Below, piece after piece: positions 13,606-25,188 of a stretch of 36,407 nucleotides of DNA. The translations under genes and the position numbers were made by a program. The notes beneath the pieces were generated by a model, which saw nothing but the letters and a program-made list of their open reading frames with translations, was not told where the DNA came from and searched no databases. How positions within the stretch are numbered: the first letter of the stretch is position 1; each line of letters starts with the position of its first letter. Source of the stretch: Thamnocephalis sphaerospora (taxonomy: Eukaryota > Zoopagomycota > Zoopagomycetes > Zoopagales > Sigmoideomycetaceae); contig KZ992517.1 of assembly GCA_003614735.1 (NCBI GenBank), forward strand, positions 1 to 36,407, read 5' to 3'.

Positions 13606-13969
13606 AGAGGATCCTTGCGTCTTGTGCCAGTGGTCTGAGAAGGCGGTACTAACTGGATACTAATGGAACACGACGCCCGCTGCTGCAACAGGGCATTAAG
13701 TTTGTGTCATTTTGAACGCCACTACATCAGACGCTGCAGCGCATGTTCGCCCCCAAACTTTACAATTATATGTCACTACGGCCGACCGTCTGCATGCCAG
13801 TATGTGATTCACATTCATCCACTCTGCAGCCTGACTTTTTCTCGGCATCTTCCCTGCAAAACCTGACCGTAGGCGCGTACGCGACGATCGCCGTGCCGCA
13901 CTTGTAGCTCCCAACGACGCCAGTGTGCACATCACCACACATCATTTTGCCATACTAAAGCTTTACTAA

Positions 13970-16144
13970 ATGGCACCCGGCTATGTGGTAGCCTCGTTGA
14001 TGGCCATAGTACTGCTGGTCAGTGCAGTGGATGCCCGCATCAAGTTTTTTATCGACAATACTATCGCACAAGCGCCTACTTATGATCTTTACCAAATATC
14101 CACGCCTTCTTACAACTATACGGGACCACTGTTGCTGCCAAGCTTTTCGGACGACCCAGATGCCGACGCATGTACGCTAAAGCCACTAAACAGCAGTCGA
14201 GACAGAGCCGTGCAGGGTGATGTCATGCAGCAGGAGGGAGTCGTAAGCGTCATTGGCGTGCCTTGGAAAACCGCAGATGCAGCCGGCTGTGGCACATACG
14301 CACATGTAGGCACCGCGCAGAGCCTCGTGCAAGCGCTCTCGATTCGCTAACTTTAACGTGTGCGCCTGCTGCTGTTGCCAGCTTGCCAGCTCGGTGGCTG
14401 CACTCAACTCTTCTGTTACGGCCGCCGCGTATCCTGGTATCCAGCTACTGGTTGTTTTCATCGATAGTCCACTTAGCGGAGGACCATTCCGCGATCCGTA
14501 CACCAATCACAAGCGCAACCTTCCAGATGGCAAGCCAGCAGTGACAACTGCTCTGGTGCCTATGAAGAAAGAGCCCAGCCTGCCCGGCCTACTCGAGTCA
14601 TGGGCCAACCCTGATACGTATAGTACTGTTGTGGTAGAGGTCACCGAAGGTATTGCGAGGCCAAATCAGCCGACATGCAATAGTCAAACTAACGGCCAGC
14701 GTCGACTGCAGAGCCTGGCCCGTGGAATGAGGTTTTCTTTACACGCGAGTATACGGCAACGGTCTGGATTCTAATGGCTATAGTGAGTGTTAGTCGGCGC
14801 GCAGCACAGTTGCCGCGTTAGCTGACTTGCACTGCAACACAGAACGTATGCATGATCTTTTGTGCGCTTGTGCCCATCGTCAAGATGCTCGTACGCTGGG
14901 AGTTTACTCTGGATTTGCGCAACGGAGTGTCCGTAGCGTCGGTCCTTGCCACTATACGTAAGCACCAGCGCCCACGATGCGCCATTGCATCGATACAGTT
15001 AGCTTACGCCAGCGTTGATGTGCGTCGCATAGTGTTTTCATCGACACTACCACTGCGTTATCCAACGATGGCATACACGCAATTATTGCTTACCACTTCA
15101 CTATTCTACAACCTAGGTTTTGGAACGCTGATGCTGCTTTGGTATGTGCCTGCACACTACAGTAATAGGCGGCGGTCACTTATAAGGATATGTTAGGGGG
15201 CGAATTCTGGCGTCTATTAGAGGAAACCGCGGCATGCTCTTGCTCAAGCTGGTCATTGGCCTATGGATAATGATATCCCTTTTTTCGTACATCAGTCAAA
15301 TGATCACTCTGCGGAAGGAATACTCGCCAGCCCTTTTGAAGTATGTGCTGGCAAGCAGCTACGCGCTATCGTCGGGACAGGTTCTCCTCGCGCTATCGTT
15401 TCTGTACTATGGTGCGTTTGCTGCAGCTAAGCGCATGTTGTGTGCCTGCGCGTCATTTGCTAATTGTATTGTTGCCGACTAGGTGGCGCGTTCTACTTTC
15501 AGCGCCGGGCATACAAGATTCCATCCAGGACCCGGAAAGCGCTGGCTAGGGTAAGTGGCGCACAGTAGTGGTAATGCTTGCCATTGCTGATGGTGGTTGC
15601 CGTGCTGCTGTGCTCCCAGATTACTCTGGTGGCAGTGCTTGGATTCTTCACCTATATAATATTTGCCGTGGCAAACCAGGTCATCATCTACGACAAGTCG
15701 TTTGAGAATACAAAGACTGCGCTAGCATACATGCTCCTTGGCATGCTGGGCAACACGCTTCGCGCATTTGCCCTGCTGTTTGCCATAGGTCCACGCGGGT
15801 CGTCAGACTCTAGGCCATTCCAAGGCAGCACTGATGGCAGTGATGGCACGTTGAACGACTGGCGTACGGCTGGGCACACCACGGCCAGCGCAAAATTCCG
15901 CCCTTCAGACTCATGTGAGAGCAAAACGGCAGTAGGTACGATTCTGGAAAGCCGGGCACGCTCTTCTGATCTAATAATACCTTCTGTCCATCCAGACGAT
16001 GCAAGCTCAAACGGAGCACAGCTTGTCCGCGTGCACGCATCGGCTGACCTTGCGGCCAGCTCGCTGTCCGGCGGGATCGACCAATCGCTGATACACAAGG
16101 CGCCTCCGCCCATGGTGCTTCGTGTTGTACAACACGACGTCTAG
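13970..16144 (+). CDS. PA7TM-B: paralogue of PA7TM-A with longer cytoplasmic tail
   Basis: The model is exons 13970-14305, 14382-14649, 14712-14782, 14843-14957, 15033-15141, 15197-15411, 15483-15550 and 15620-16144, giving 568 aa with phases closing. There is a signal peptide (about residues 6-22). The PA-like block is VVSVIGVPWKTADAAGCGTY, followed by SGGPFRDPY in the ectodomain. GPWNEVFFTREY sits just outside helix 1, and seven hydrophobic helices follow. The tail is about 115 residues, rich in Ser, Thr and Ala. Exons of 71, 115, 109, 215 and 68 nt are identical in length to those of PA7TM-A. The ATG follows CTTTACTAAA and is the only sensible start before the signal. A membrane receptor or cargo-binding role is inferred from topology; no catalytic residues are seen. 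Confidence 0.88.
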
Positions 16145-17530
16145 TTGTAAGCAGCAAATCGAGCCGTGCAGCCGTGACACAACCACGATGTTTAGTGGCG
16201 AGTTACCATGCCCCTCCGCAGACCGAGCGCCGTCTCGAAACAGCCGCCTACTGCGTCTAGCCTACGTTGGCCGCCTGTAGCATGTTTGCATGGTGGCGCT
16301 TACTCTACGCCGATGATCAGTAAAGCTTGCGAGCTGCCGTGACGCAAACTTAGGTGCTGGTGTTCCCAGTCTAATATCGTCAACCGGGGCACTGTTATCG
16401 GCGCGGACCTTCCTTTTTGGGATTGCTAACTCTGTAACCAGAACACGCGCCGGCTGCCGGCTTGGACGATGCTGCCACCTTGGCCGGTAGCCGGCTTGTG
16501 ACGTATTCGTCGTCGCAGTTGCCCAATTCTGTGCAATCGCCGCAAAGTGGCAGCGACTCGACATCGGTGGACCACCGTTCCTTACCCAGGCGGTCTTCTA
16601 ACCGCCACGTTGCCTATTTTAGCACGTGGGGCGATGGGCTGTTGTAGCATCGGGCAGACGGCCGTTGCTGCTATTTATGTACCAGTATATGTAACGTATC
16701 GTTGCTGCCCGTCATCGTCTGCCAACACTGCCTTTGGGCCGGCGCTGATTTGTTGGCGCACCAGCGCCCGTACCCAGATGCAGGCGGCGTAGTGTGTAGC
16801 GTAGGTGTGCACTCGTTCCGAGCAGCACAACCTGCTCGGTATGGCAAAACAGCTCCCCGTGTAACGAGGCTGGCGGAGTCAGCGTATCATATATGCTCGT
16901 GTATGTAGCAGACCAGCAGGCTCCGTGTTTCGCTGCCGCGCCGACTTCTAATGCACTCTTCTCCAAACAGGCACCATGCAAATGGGGGCAGTCTGGCTTG
17001 CCTATGCAAGCCAAGTAAAACATGCCACGAGCCCATGACCATCGCAGCGTGCTCTCATTGCACGAGTTTGTGGCCTAGGTAGCACAACCTTGGGTAAAGC
17101 TTGGAGCACGCACGACGACCGCTGCGTCATTCAGCGGCATTTGCGGACCGCGTTCAAGGACACCTTGATTGGTGTCACAACCGACCGGCAGACGGTGGGT
17201 GGCGGGACATATCGCCCCCCGCTTTCCTTGTTGGATCGCGTCGCCCCATTCGACGCATCTGATGCACCGGCTCCCACTTTGGTAACCCGCAACATTGCTA
17301 TGCCCTGGCAGCACCTGCCCTGGTGTCTGATGCTCTGTTCCTTATTACTGCCATGGTTTTCACGTTTGCCTTCTGCTCACTTTCATCCTCCTAGCCTTTC
17401 CCCTACCGCAGCAATATCGCCATCACATTTTTGCATTGCACGTTACGCTGTCGGCTGTGCCGCTGCCAACGTTCTCCACTGCATAGGCTAACGCCGGCCA
17501 CTCTCTCTTTGTCATATTGTTACTCAAAGC
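16145..17530. other. 1.4-kb intergenic gap between PA7TM-B and PA7TM-C
   Basis: I see no supported gene, RNA or mobile element. It presumably contains the 3' end of B and the promoter of C. Short open frames on both strands lack domain signals and splice support. Confidence 0.6.
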
Positions 17531-19840
17531 ATGCGCATAAGCAGATCATCGACACAGCGGACGGGCACAGTCGGTGGGCTGGCCCACTTTCTGTGGCCGC
17601 TGCTTGCCGTGATTCTTATGTGCCGGGTAACTGTGACGCATGCTCGCCTCACCATAAACGTTCTATCGCGCCAAGAGCGGAACTCGTTTGTTGAGGAGGA
17701 TGACTGGCCAACCACGGTGGTGTACCCCACCTATGGCTACTTCCAGGGAGACCCAGCACAGATGCTTTTCAATATCACAGGCGCAGCAGACAGCCCATGG
17801 ATGTCTCGCTCCAGCCCCTGTGTGGTGCAGTTTTCGCCCGACCTGGGATTGAAGACCAACACAAACGACCATAAGACGGCCATAACTGTTATTTCGTGGG
17901 GCAACGCCATGACGTACGGCTGCCAAACCATTGCACAGGTATGAAAAAGCACGCTGGCGCGGCTGCCGACGGGCCGTTAACCATTCAGTATCCTTAGCTC
18001 GCCAATGCGGTGGTGGAGTACAGCAAAAGACGCGTCGAATTCGGCTACGTACCAATCTCTGCTCTGGTGGTCAGTCTCAATACCATCGTGGACAACGTCT
18101 CTGGCGGTCCCTACTCGGAGGCCTACACTTCAACCGGCCCGAGCATCACAGAGACGATGCCAGATCTTCCGGTCGCGCTGTTGCCGGAAAAGTATATGAG
18201 CGATCTGGCGAAGCAGCAAAGGCGTGCCCCAACCAGCTTTAAGCTAGAGGGCGGTAAGTTGCTTGTACTGAAATGGTCTTGGTGACGGCATGCTGATCGC
18301 GCACGCGGCTTGCTGGCTGTGCACGAATCGTCGATAGAACTTGGCCCGTGGAACGTGTACTTTGGTAGTATTTATCTCAAGGTCTTCCAGTATGTTCTTG
18401 TTGCACTGGTAAGTAGGTCCTGGAAAGCAGACAGTTAGCCTGGCTGCTTACACCAGACGTCCTGCGGCTCATTCCCCGTAGAGCTCTGCTTTGATGGCCT
18501 ACGGTCTGTTTGCCATGATCCGCCTCATCAGAGCGGGCGAGTTTCGCATCGAGCAGCGTAACGTGGTCTTTCTCCTTGGCATGGTATCGACGGCCCGTAA
18601 GTGCAGCACAGTAGTCTGCCAGCACTCGGTATGCCGACTAACTTGGCCGACCCGATTGCGTAGTATTCATCGCAATGTTGCCAATGGGCGCGGCACGCCA
18701 TGCCTTTGTCATACTTTCGCAGCTCTGTGCAATCACCTTTACCTGTGGTTTCTACATCCTGATCGACATATGCAGCTGGCTCACATGCGCCATCAACCAG
18801 GGCGGCCATCCCAAGTGGCAGCGGGGGGTCATCTGCGCATCAGGCTTCGTGATTGTCGCCTGCTACGTATACCAGATCATCCACTCTACGCTTCCAACGC
18901 CATATCAAGCCAGCACAATCCGCAAGATTATCAACTATCTCGTACCTTCCATCCAGCTGATGAATGCTATTGCGTTCCTATACTTTGGTAATTATCGGCA
19001 TCTTTGTCGCTTGCGCTGCCCTTGCTAACGCTGTACCTTTTACGCTACGTGACCCACGTAGGCATAGCATTTTACCGCTCCAGCCGCAAGTTTACGCTCA
19101 ACCACCAGACACACGCGGCACTAACTCACGTAAGTAGCCGAGTGCCAGTAGTAGCTATATGGCTGCCGTGTGCTAACGCTGTACCTGCGCATTGCGGATG
19201 CTCATCCAATGCCCGTACAATCTATCAGCTTACCCGCGTTACCGCTGCCGGTTTTGCATCAATTATCATACTAACCATTGCCAACTCATTGATTATCGGC
19301 AGCTATGGAGCAAGCACGCCTGAGCGAGTGTTTGCGCATCATGTACTCAACCACATTGCTGTTACGCTGCGCTCCGCCGGACTTTTGTGGATCTTCAGCG
19401 TCCGCATGCCAGCCAACAGCCAGTACGGCACCGACTCCACACCGCTAACGTGGCGCGACAATTCGAATATCGACATTCAGTCGTGGTCATCGTCGTTTGT
19501 GAATCGGGTTGCGCGTCGCCTTGGCATTCAGCGGTTCGGCAAACGCTCGCGGCATCACGACACCAGCAATCTGTCGATGACCCAGCCCCGGTCCGGCCCT
19601 GGATACTCTTTCTCGGGAATCACCCAGTCAAGTGGCATCCTTTCTCCCAAAAGTGACACTTCTTTTTCGTCAGAGTCGCTGCGAAATGCGTCGCTCAAGA
19701 TGCAGGCGAGCAAAGTGATGCGGTCGCCACGAAAGGACAGCCTACCAAAGTCGCCGCTCTCTGCGCCTCCCCAGATTGTTGTGTCAATAGGCTCACACGA
19801 GCAAATCTCAACATCGCTGTCGGGTGACACTGCTGTGTAG
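17531..19840 (+). CDS. PA7TM-C: paralogue with the longest, Ser/Pro-rich cytoplasmic tail
   Basis: The model is exons 17531-17938, 17998-18253, 18338-18408, 18482-18596, 18664-18987, 19062-19129 and 19229-19840, giving 617 aa with phases closing. A hydrophobic signal follows a basic N-terminus. The ectodomain has AITVISWGNAMTYGCQTIAQ and SGGPYSEAY, matching the PA-like blocks of A and B. GPWN precedes helix 1, and seven helices follow. The 324-nt fifth exon equals the sum of exons 5 and 6 of A and B (109 + 215), so one intron is absent exactly. The tail of about 150 residues carries several Ser-Pro sites (SPRKDS, PKSPLS) and a basic stretch, suggesting phosphorylation or adaptor binding by inference. 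Two of three Cys/Trp signature positions of the PA block are kept. Confidence 0.88.
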
Positions 19841-20451
19841 CGTGCTGAGGAGAATGCTTGACCCACAGGCACCACTCTTACTCTCTGCGTTACGTTGCTG
19901 GCTGCAACGTATTATGAATTGGCATACTATACTTTAAATAGATACTATATTTTGTTGATACTACTGCATTTCACTACTGTGCGCCAGACCACGCATACTT
20001 TGTAGCAGGCACCAGGCGGTTACGTTGCTACGACTACGCTGTTGTGCTGGCGGTGTATGATGTGCTTGTCGCGGTGCTACCTGATGTATGAGCCCTGACG
20101 CGCTGTGACGAACCTCGAGGATATAGACCAGCGTGGTTTTTCCGCCGTATTATCCGACTAGGCTTGTATGGCCAGACAATGTGCCATGCTGATAGTTTCC
20201 TGCGCTGCGTTCATTTGTCGGCCTGTCATGCCCGTTCCCCGCGTTTGACGTTGGCTGCTATAGTATGCCATTTTATTGCTTCAGGGTGGTAGCATGATCT
20301 ACAGAGCACCGGCATACCTACACCGCCACTGCCACTTTTAGTCGCTACCACTTGGCACGTCAATGCACAGATAGCTGTTCAGATACCTATCCGGCTCCCG
20401 CACCCGATCGCACTCAGTCCTATAACTCGGCCGACAGTGTACGCGACAGGC
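19841..20451. other. 0.6-kb intergenic region between PA7TM-C and PA7TM-D
   Basis: No gene is seen. The left part (about 19910-19980) is AT-rich, as expected of the 3' end of C. The right part would hold the promoter and leader of D. Confidence 0.6.
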
Positions 20452-22150
20452 ATGATGATGCAGCGGTTAATGCGTGCCGTTCAGCTGTCTTTACTGCTGT
20501 TGCTGCTGCCGCCACAGCCGCCACAAAACGGGACATGGGACGGTTATAACCGTGCTAGCACACTCACTCGGCTGGCCGACGCGTCAATCCAGTACCGCGT
20601 AAACAATCGCACCTATACGTATCCAACATATGATATGTTCTGGACCAAAAACAAGGCATTTCGCCGGACCGGCATCATGTATAATCCGCAGTTTGAGTCC
20701 GGGTCAGGTTGTAGGCTAAAGCCGCCGCGAAAAAGCCTAGAGACGCAGCAAGGTTCGTTTGCAGAGACTATTGTTGCCTTGGACGAAGTGGAGGCACAGG
20801 CAAATCACAGCTGTGCGACTGTGGCTCAGGTAAGTCGCTGTTCGTCGATAACAGTGCGCGACTGTCTACAAACACCGTATTGCGGCGCTCTAGGTAGCCC
20901 AGGCTATTTTGGAATTCGGTAAATCGCTAGAGCCGGCAAGCTACCCGCCAGTTGGCGTGTTTGTATACTTTTTACGATCGCAAATGCCTGGCGAGGCAGG
21001 CGGGCCTTACACGGTGCGCAACACCGCACACCGTATAGGTATTCCTGACGGAGATCCGGCGCTGCCCACGGTTCTGGTGCCTTCCAAGTACTACAACGAA
21101 GCTGTGGAGTCATTTCTTTCCGCTGCCGAGCCGGTGGAGATGACCGTCATTCAGGAGCCCGGGCCTTGGAACAAGCAAGTGCTGTCCAGAGACTACAAGT
21201 CTTTCCTTTGGGTGCTCATGGCCGTGAACGGGTTCTTCATCGTCAACAGCATCGCCCAAATCTGTATACTTGCTGTGTCCCGTCAGCTTCGCTGGGAACG
21301 GCGCAATCTGGTCGTGTGCATTGCCATAGTATCTGCTGCACTCTTCGTCGCCACGCTGCCCATGAATCCTACAACACTGCTTAGCATCACGCTTCTTCAG
21401 ACCAGCTCGCTGTTGTTCTCCATCGCATTCTATCTGCTTCTTTTAATCTGGTGAGAAATGGCTGCGAACAAATTTAAACGGCGGTAGCTAGAGCAAGCGC
21501 CTGCTACGACATTAGGTGTGCTATCCTTCAAGCTGTGCGTTGCGATCGCCAACTGCTGGCCTTGAAGGCCATTGTTATTTTTATATCGCTGTCCCAAGTG
21601 TTTATGCACATATTCCAAATCGCCTGCTTTTTTATGCCACCCTCCACGCTTCGGCAGAAAGCAGAAGAGGCGTGCCGCTACACAACTATTGGCATTCAAG
21701 TGAGCACGGCAGTGGTGTTTATATACTATGGTGGGTGCTTGCCCAATCTTGGATGGACACGCATTACAGCTTACCATGGCCTCGCGATCCATGCTAGCAT
21801 GTTTTTTTCTGCGCAAGCAGGACAGGCACTGCAAAAGCCAGACGACACATCGCGCCCTCGGCAAGGCAAGTAAGCTTGAGCGTGTCACTGTGCATTCAGG
21901 CAATCTAACGCGAATGATGCAGCTGAGTCGCATTTCCATTGCGTGCTTTATGAGCTTTGTTCTATCGATTACAGGCAATTCGCTTATTGCCGGCGACGTG
22001 TTAATCGGCAGCATATCCATGGTAGTCGCTCGCTTCGTACTCCACCATATCGGATTTACCGTTCGATCGATTGCCCTGCTATCGGTGCTTGGTATCCGCG
22101 GAATTAGATATCCGGATTCCAGTCAGAAATGCCACATGCCCTCCAGCTGA
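20452..22150 (+). CDS. PA7TM-D: shortest paralogue, three adjacent introns lost, one GC-AG intron
   Basis: The model is exons 20452-20829, 20894-21450, 21516-21730, 21798-21865 and 21923-22150, giving 481 aa with phases closing. The ATG at 20452 begins a strongly hydrophobic Leu-rich signal. The ectodomain keeps the Cys before the first intron (HSCATVAQ) and AGGPYTVRN. EPGPWNKQVLSRDY precedes helix 1, and seven helices follow. The tail is only about 20 residues. Exon 2 (557 nt) equals the sum of exons 2-5 of PA7TM-A (262 + 71 + 115 + 109). Exons of 215 and 68 nt match the paralogues. The intron 21866-21922 must use the GCAAGT donor to keep frame. It is convergent with the AP180 gene downstream. 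Function is inferred only as a membrane receptor-like protein. Confidence 0.87.
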
Positions 22151-22739
22151 TGGCATCATCGTGCTATTACGCCGCGGAGAATAGGCTAGCAATTGCACCA
22201 GCCAGTGTCCACCACAGCGGCGACAGCAGAGCAGTAGCGACAATATGTAACAGGCCTATCCTTGAGTAATTTACCGGTCATTGGCTGCCGTGCCGGTGTT
22301 ATGTCTTGCAGCTTGCTACATGGTGCCGGCAAACCTACAGCGAAGCGCAGTGACGCCATTGGTAACATACCGCATTTCCTCACCAACTAGTATATACTGC
22401 AATATCTTGCTGCGGCCTCACCGACAATAACACTGATGCCGAGTACAACGCATATCTGGTCCTTAATGGGTGCATTTATTCATAGCCGTTACGCATGCCG
22501 CCTTGCATACCATAGTGGTTGATGCTGTGCGCAAATGATGCTTTGACCAATCCGGCACCGAGACTACTCGGTCAAAGTGGAGTAGAGCTGATGCACAGAG
22601 CGTCATGTACACACCGGCTTCTAAAATAGGATGGCGATGCAGCAGCAGCAGCAAGGATCGCCAGAGACAGTGTTGGTACGCGATAAAAGGTGGCGGTGGA
22701 TATGTGTGTGCAAAAGGGATAACAGACTTGCGAAAATGA
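22151..22739. other. Convergent 3' region between PA7TM-D and AP180
   Basis: No gene is seen. The stretch presumably carries the 3' ends of both transcripts. It includes a short run of four CAG-type units near 22640. Confidence 0.6.
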
Positions 22740-25188
22740 TCACTGAAATGTGCTTCCAAACGGCGTTTGCCCAAACATGTCCCTTTGCTCGGTCGCTGCG
22801 CCCTGAGCACCAACGCTATACGGGTCGAACGCGCCAGAATGCCCAGATCCTCCTGTCGTCGTTGCTGACATTGCAGGAGCAGGCGCTCCGTATGGAGAGA
22901 GAAACTGGCCGCCCGTATGTGTGACAGGTGGTGCTGTTGTGCTTGGTAGCCACGATGTGGATGCCGCGGCGGGCCGGGATCCAAACATGAACGGATTAAG
23001 CGAGCTGGCATTGCCAGTGCTGGAGGTGGCGCCCGTGCTGGCCGGCGTTAATGCCCAAGGTGTGCTGTCTGGCGATGTAGAGGTGGACGATGCAGCGGTG
23101 TAGATCGCTGGCATGCCGCCTGCCGAGTAGTTGGCTGCCATTGTGTGCTGTTGGCCAAATGGATTGTGTGCACTGTCACCAACAGCAGCATAGGCCTGTC
23201 CGCCGCTAGGGCCAGAGGTTGCCGGCGGCACAATAGCCAGGTCAAGACCATTCAGCTCGGGTGTGAACATGGAGGGTGGACGCTGGCCAAAGGGATTCAG
23301 CCCCGTGGTGCTAGTAGCCCCTGCGGGCATGCCACCTCCAACATCAGTGTGTCCGTCCGTGATCATGAGCGTCTGCCGGAATGGGTTCAGCGGGCGGTAG
23401 GCAATCGGCAGCCGATCATGGAACGGGTTGCCGCCGGTGTTGGCGACGGCAGAGGCAACCAGTGCCGGGTGGTCGTCCAGAAACCGCTGCTCCTCCTCGA
23501 TGCTAGCAAAAAAGTCCATAATCTCGGGCGGCGCATTGGCCGGCGGGGCCGGAGATGTGTACCTTTGTATTTCTCCGCCAGATGGCCTTACCGGCTGGTG
23601 TGTCGTTGGCATTGTGGACACCAGTGCAGGAGCCATGGTAACCGCACGCACTGGTCTGCTAACGGACTGCGTGCTTGGTGCTGCTTTGACATTGGTCATT
23701 AGTTGTCGGCTCAGACGCGACAAACATCTGTTGTGCGCGCGCCTACCTGCTTGCTGTGGACGTGTTGCAGATTGCGAGCGCTTGAGCGGCTCACTTTCAT
23801 ACTGTCGACTACTACTAGCCGGAGTAATACTCTTTAAATAGTCTTCCAGGGCCGTGACCAGCGAGACGGGCGGCTATGGTGTGTACCGTGTATAAGTTGC
23901 GGTTTCGCCACGCAGATTCGCTCTGACAAGCGCTACCTACATGCTTCATTTTTGGGATGTTGATCTGCACGGCGTACTGCATCTTCCGTGCAACCTCAAG
24001 ATAGTCGACGACGCTTTCGGTCTGTTTGGTGAAGGTCTTGTAGATATCAAGCGCCTTTCCTGCTTCCTCGTATTCCATCTCAAAGTAATGCTCTGCCGCA
24101 TCGCGGTGAGCAATATGTCTGCGCAGCGTAGGTACATTCAGCAACCTGCTACCCACCGAGTATATTGATCACACCTTCGTTGACCGCCTGGAAAAGGCGA
24201 AGTAGATCACGAATCAGCAGACGGAATGCCTCCAGCGTGACGGGATTGTCTACTTCGTCCACGAAAAACTAGGCAGCAGCAGTAGCAGCCAACTATGGTT
24301 AGCATATGGTTGGCGTGTGTGCACCAGGCACAGCCAGCACACACACGTACTTGACATCTAAGAAGCGCTGCAATAAGCCGCTGTACAGTCGCCACCTCTT
24401 TGAGAAGCCCCTTTTCCACCGGCAACCTCCGTAGACGACCGATGGTTGGTGGCTGGGTACCGTCGCTGGTGCGCGGCCGAGAGCGCGGGTCTGATGCGCG
24501 TGCAAACGTCCCAGCATATGCGCGTACAAAGTCGATCTTCAGCTCCCGGTACACCATGACCTTTTCCTCCAGATAAGCGGCATACATGCGGATGTGTTCC
24601 GTCTGGCTACCTAGTTGTGCGGTGCACGTGTACAGCGATGCAAGATCAGAGCTGCGTGCATCTAGCGATTGGCCACCCGCACACTCGCAGCGCCCTACTT
24701 GATCGATCGCGCATGTACTCCAGGCTGAGCAACGACGGCATGGTCACTAGATAGCCCATGACGCGATCGGTGCTTCCGTCGCGCATAAGCACATGCACAA
24801 TAATAAGGGTTTTCAGAATCCCCTGAGGCAGCTCGCTGGGTCAGCACGGCCGTACACAGGCGACCCGCCCTTGGCTCGACCGCTGTGACCGTCACTTACC
24901 ATGGCATTGCCATCGCGCATACGCTGGCTCAGCAGCGCAATGCAATCAGACATGGCCACCTCATGCGACCAGCTTGCAGCGACCAGCACTGGCGGTTGGG
25001 TGGCCGTATGCAAACGGTCAGCATGCGCAGCGACCGCGATTCTCACACAGACGCCTACCGTCTAGATGCTTTTGCTTGGCTGGCAATGGCTGGCCACGCG
25101 TTGCCTTTCGCAGCGAGCGCTCCATGTCTTTGGTGCGCACTAGCGGCTGCGGTCGAAGGCCGCCGGCTGAGGACGAACGGAAACTCAT
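22740..25188 (-). CDS. AP180: AP180/CALM-type clathrin assembly protein (ANTH domain, NPF motifs)
   Basis: Endocytic adaptor that binds PtdIns(4,5)P2 through its ANTH domain and recruits clathrin and EH-domain proteins at the plasma membrane (family knowledge; Yap1801/1802 in yeast). Exons are 25188-25059, 24988-24900, 24822-24699, 24661-24351, 24268-24157, 24092-23941, 23873-23747 and 23680-22740, giving 661 aa. The ANTH domain covers about residues 20-330: MERSLRKATRGQPLPAKQKH, ILKTLIIVHVLMRDG, FFVDEVDNPVTLEAFRLLI, NEGVINILEHYFEM and PPVSLVTALEDYL. The low-complexity C-terminus has five NPF tripeptides, EH-domain ligands. I chose the upstream in-frame ATG (25188), giving MSFRSSS; an internal Met at 25125 is the alternative. 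The 24662-24698 intron is only 37 nt and its acceptor is the least certain junction. It is divergent from the acyl-CoA-binding protein gene. Confidence 0.93.

Larger units (their letters stand above)
11335..13969. other. 2.6-kb divergent intergenic region between PA7TM-A and PA7TM-B
   Basis: No intact gene is supported here. Open frames exist on both strands (for example minus 11121-11894 and plus 12615-13076), but none shows a recognisable domain or a convincing spliced extension. The region must hold the promoters of A (minus) and B (plus). Its right third contains a possible decayed transposase on the minus strand and a 14-bp direct repeat, listed separately. Another short open stretch on the minus strand near 12770-12950 reads like protein but ends after about 50 codons. 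Confidence 0.6.

Noticed and set aside
23145-23702. 185-aa plus-strand frame over the AP180 C-terminal exon
   Set aside because: It is antisense to the NPF-containing, Pro/Ser-rich AP180 exon; GC-rich low-complexity sequence opens all frames here.
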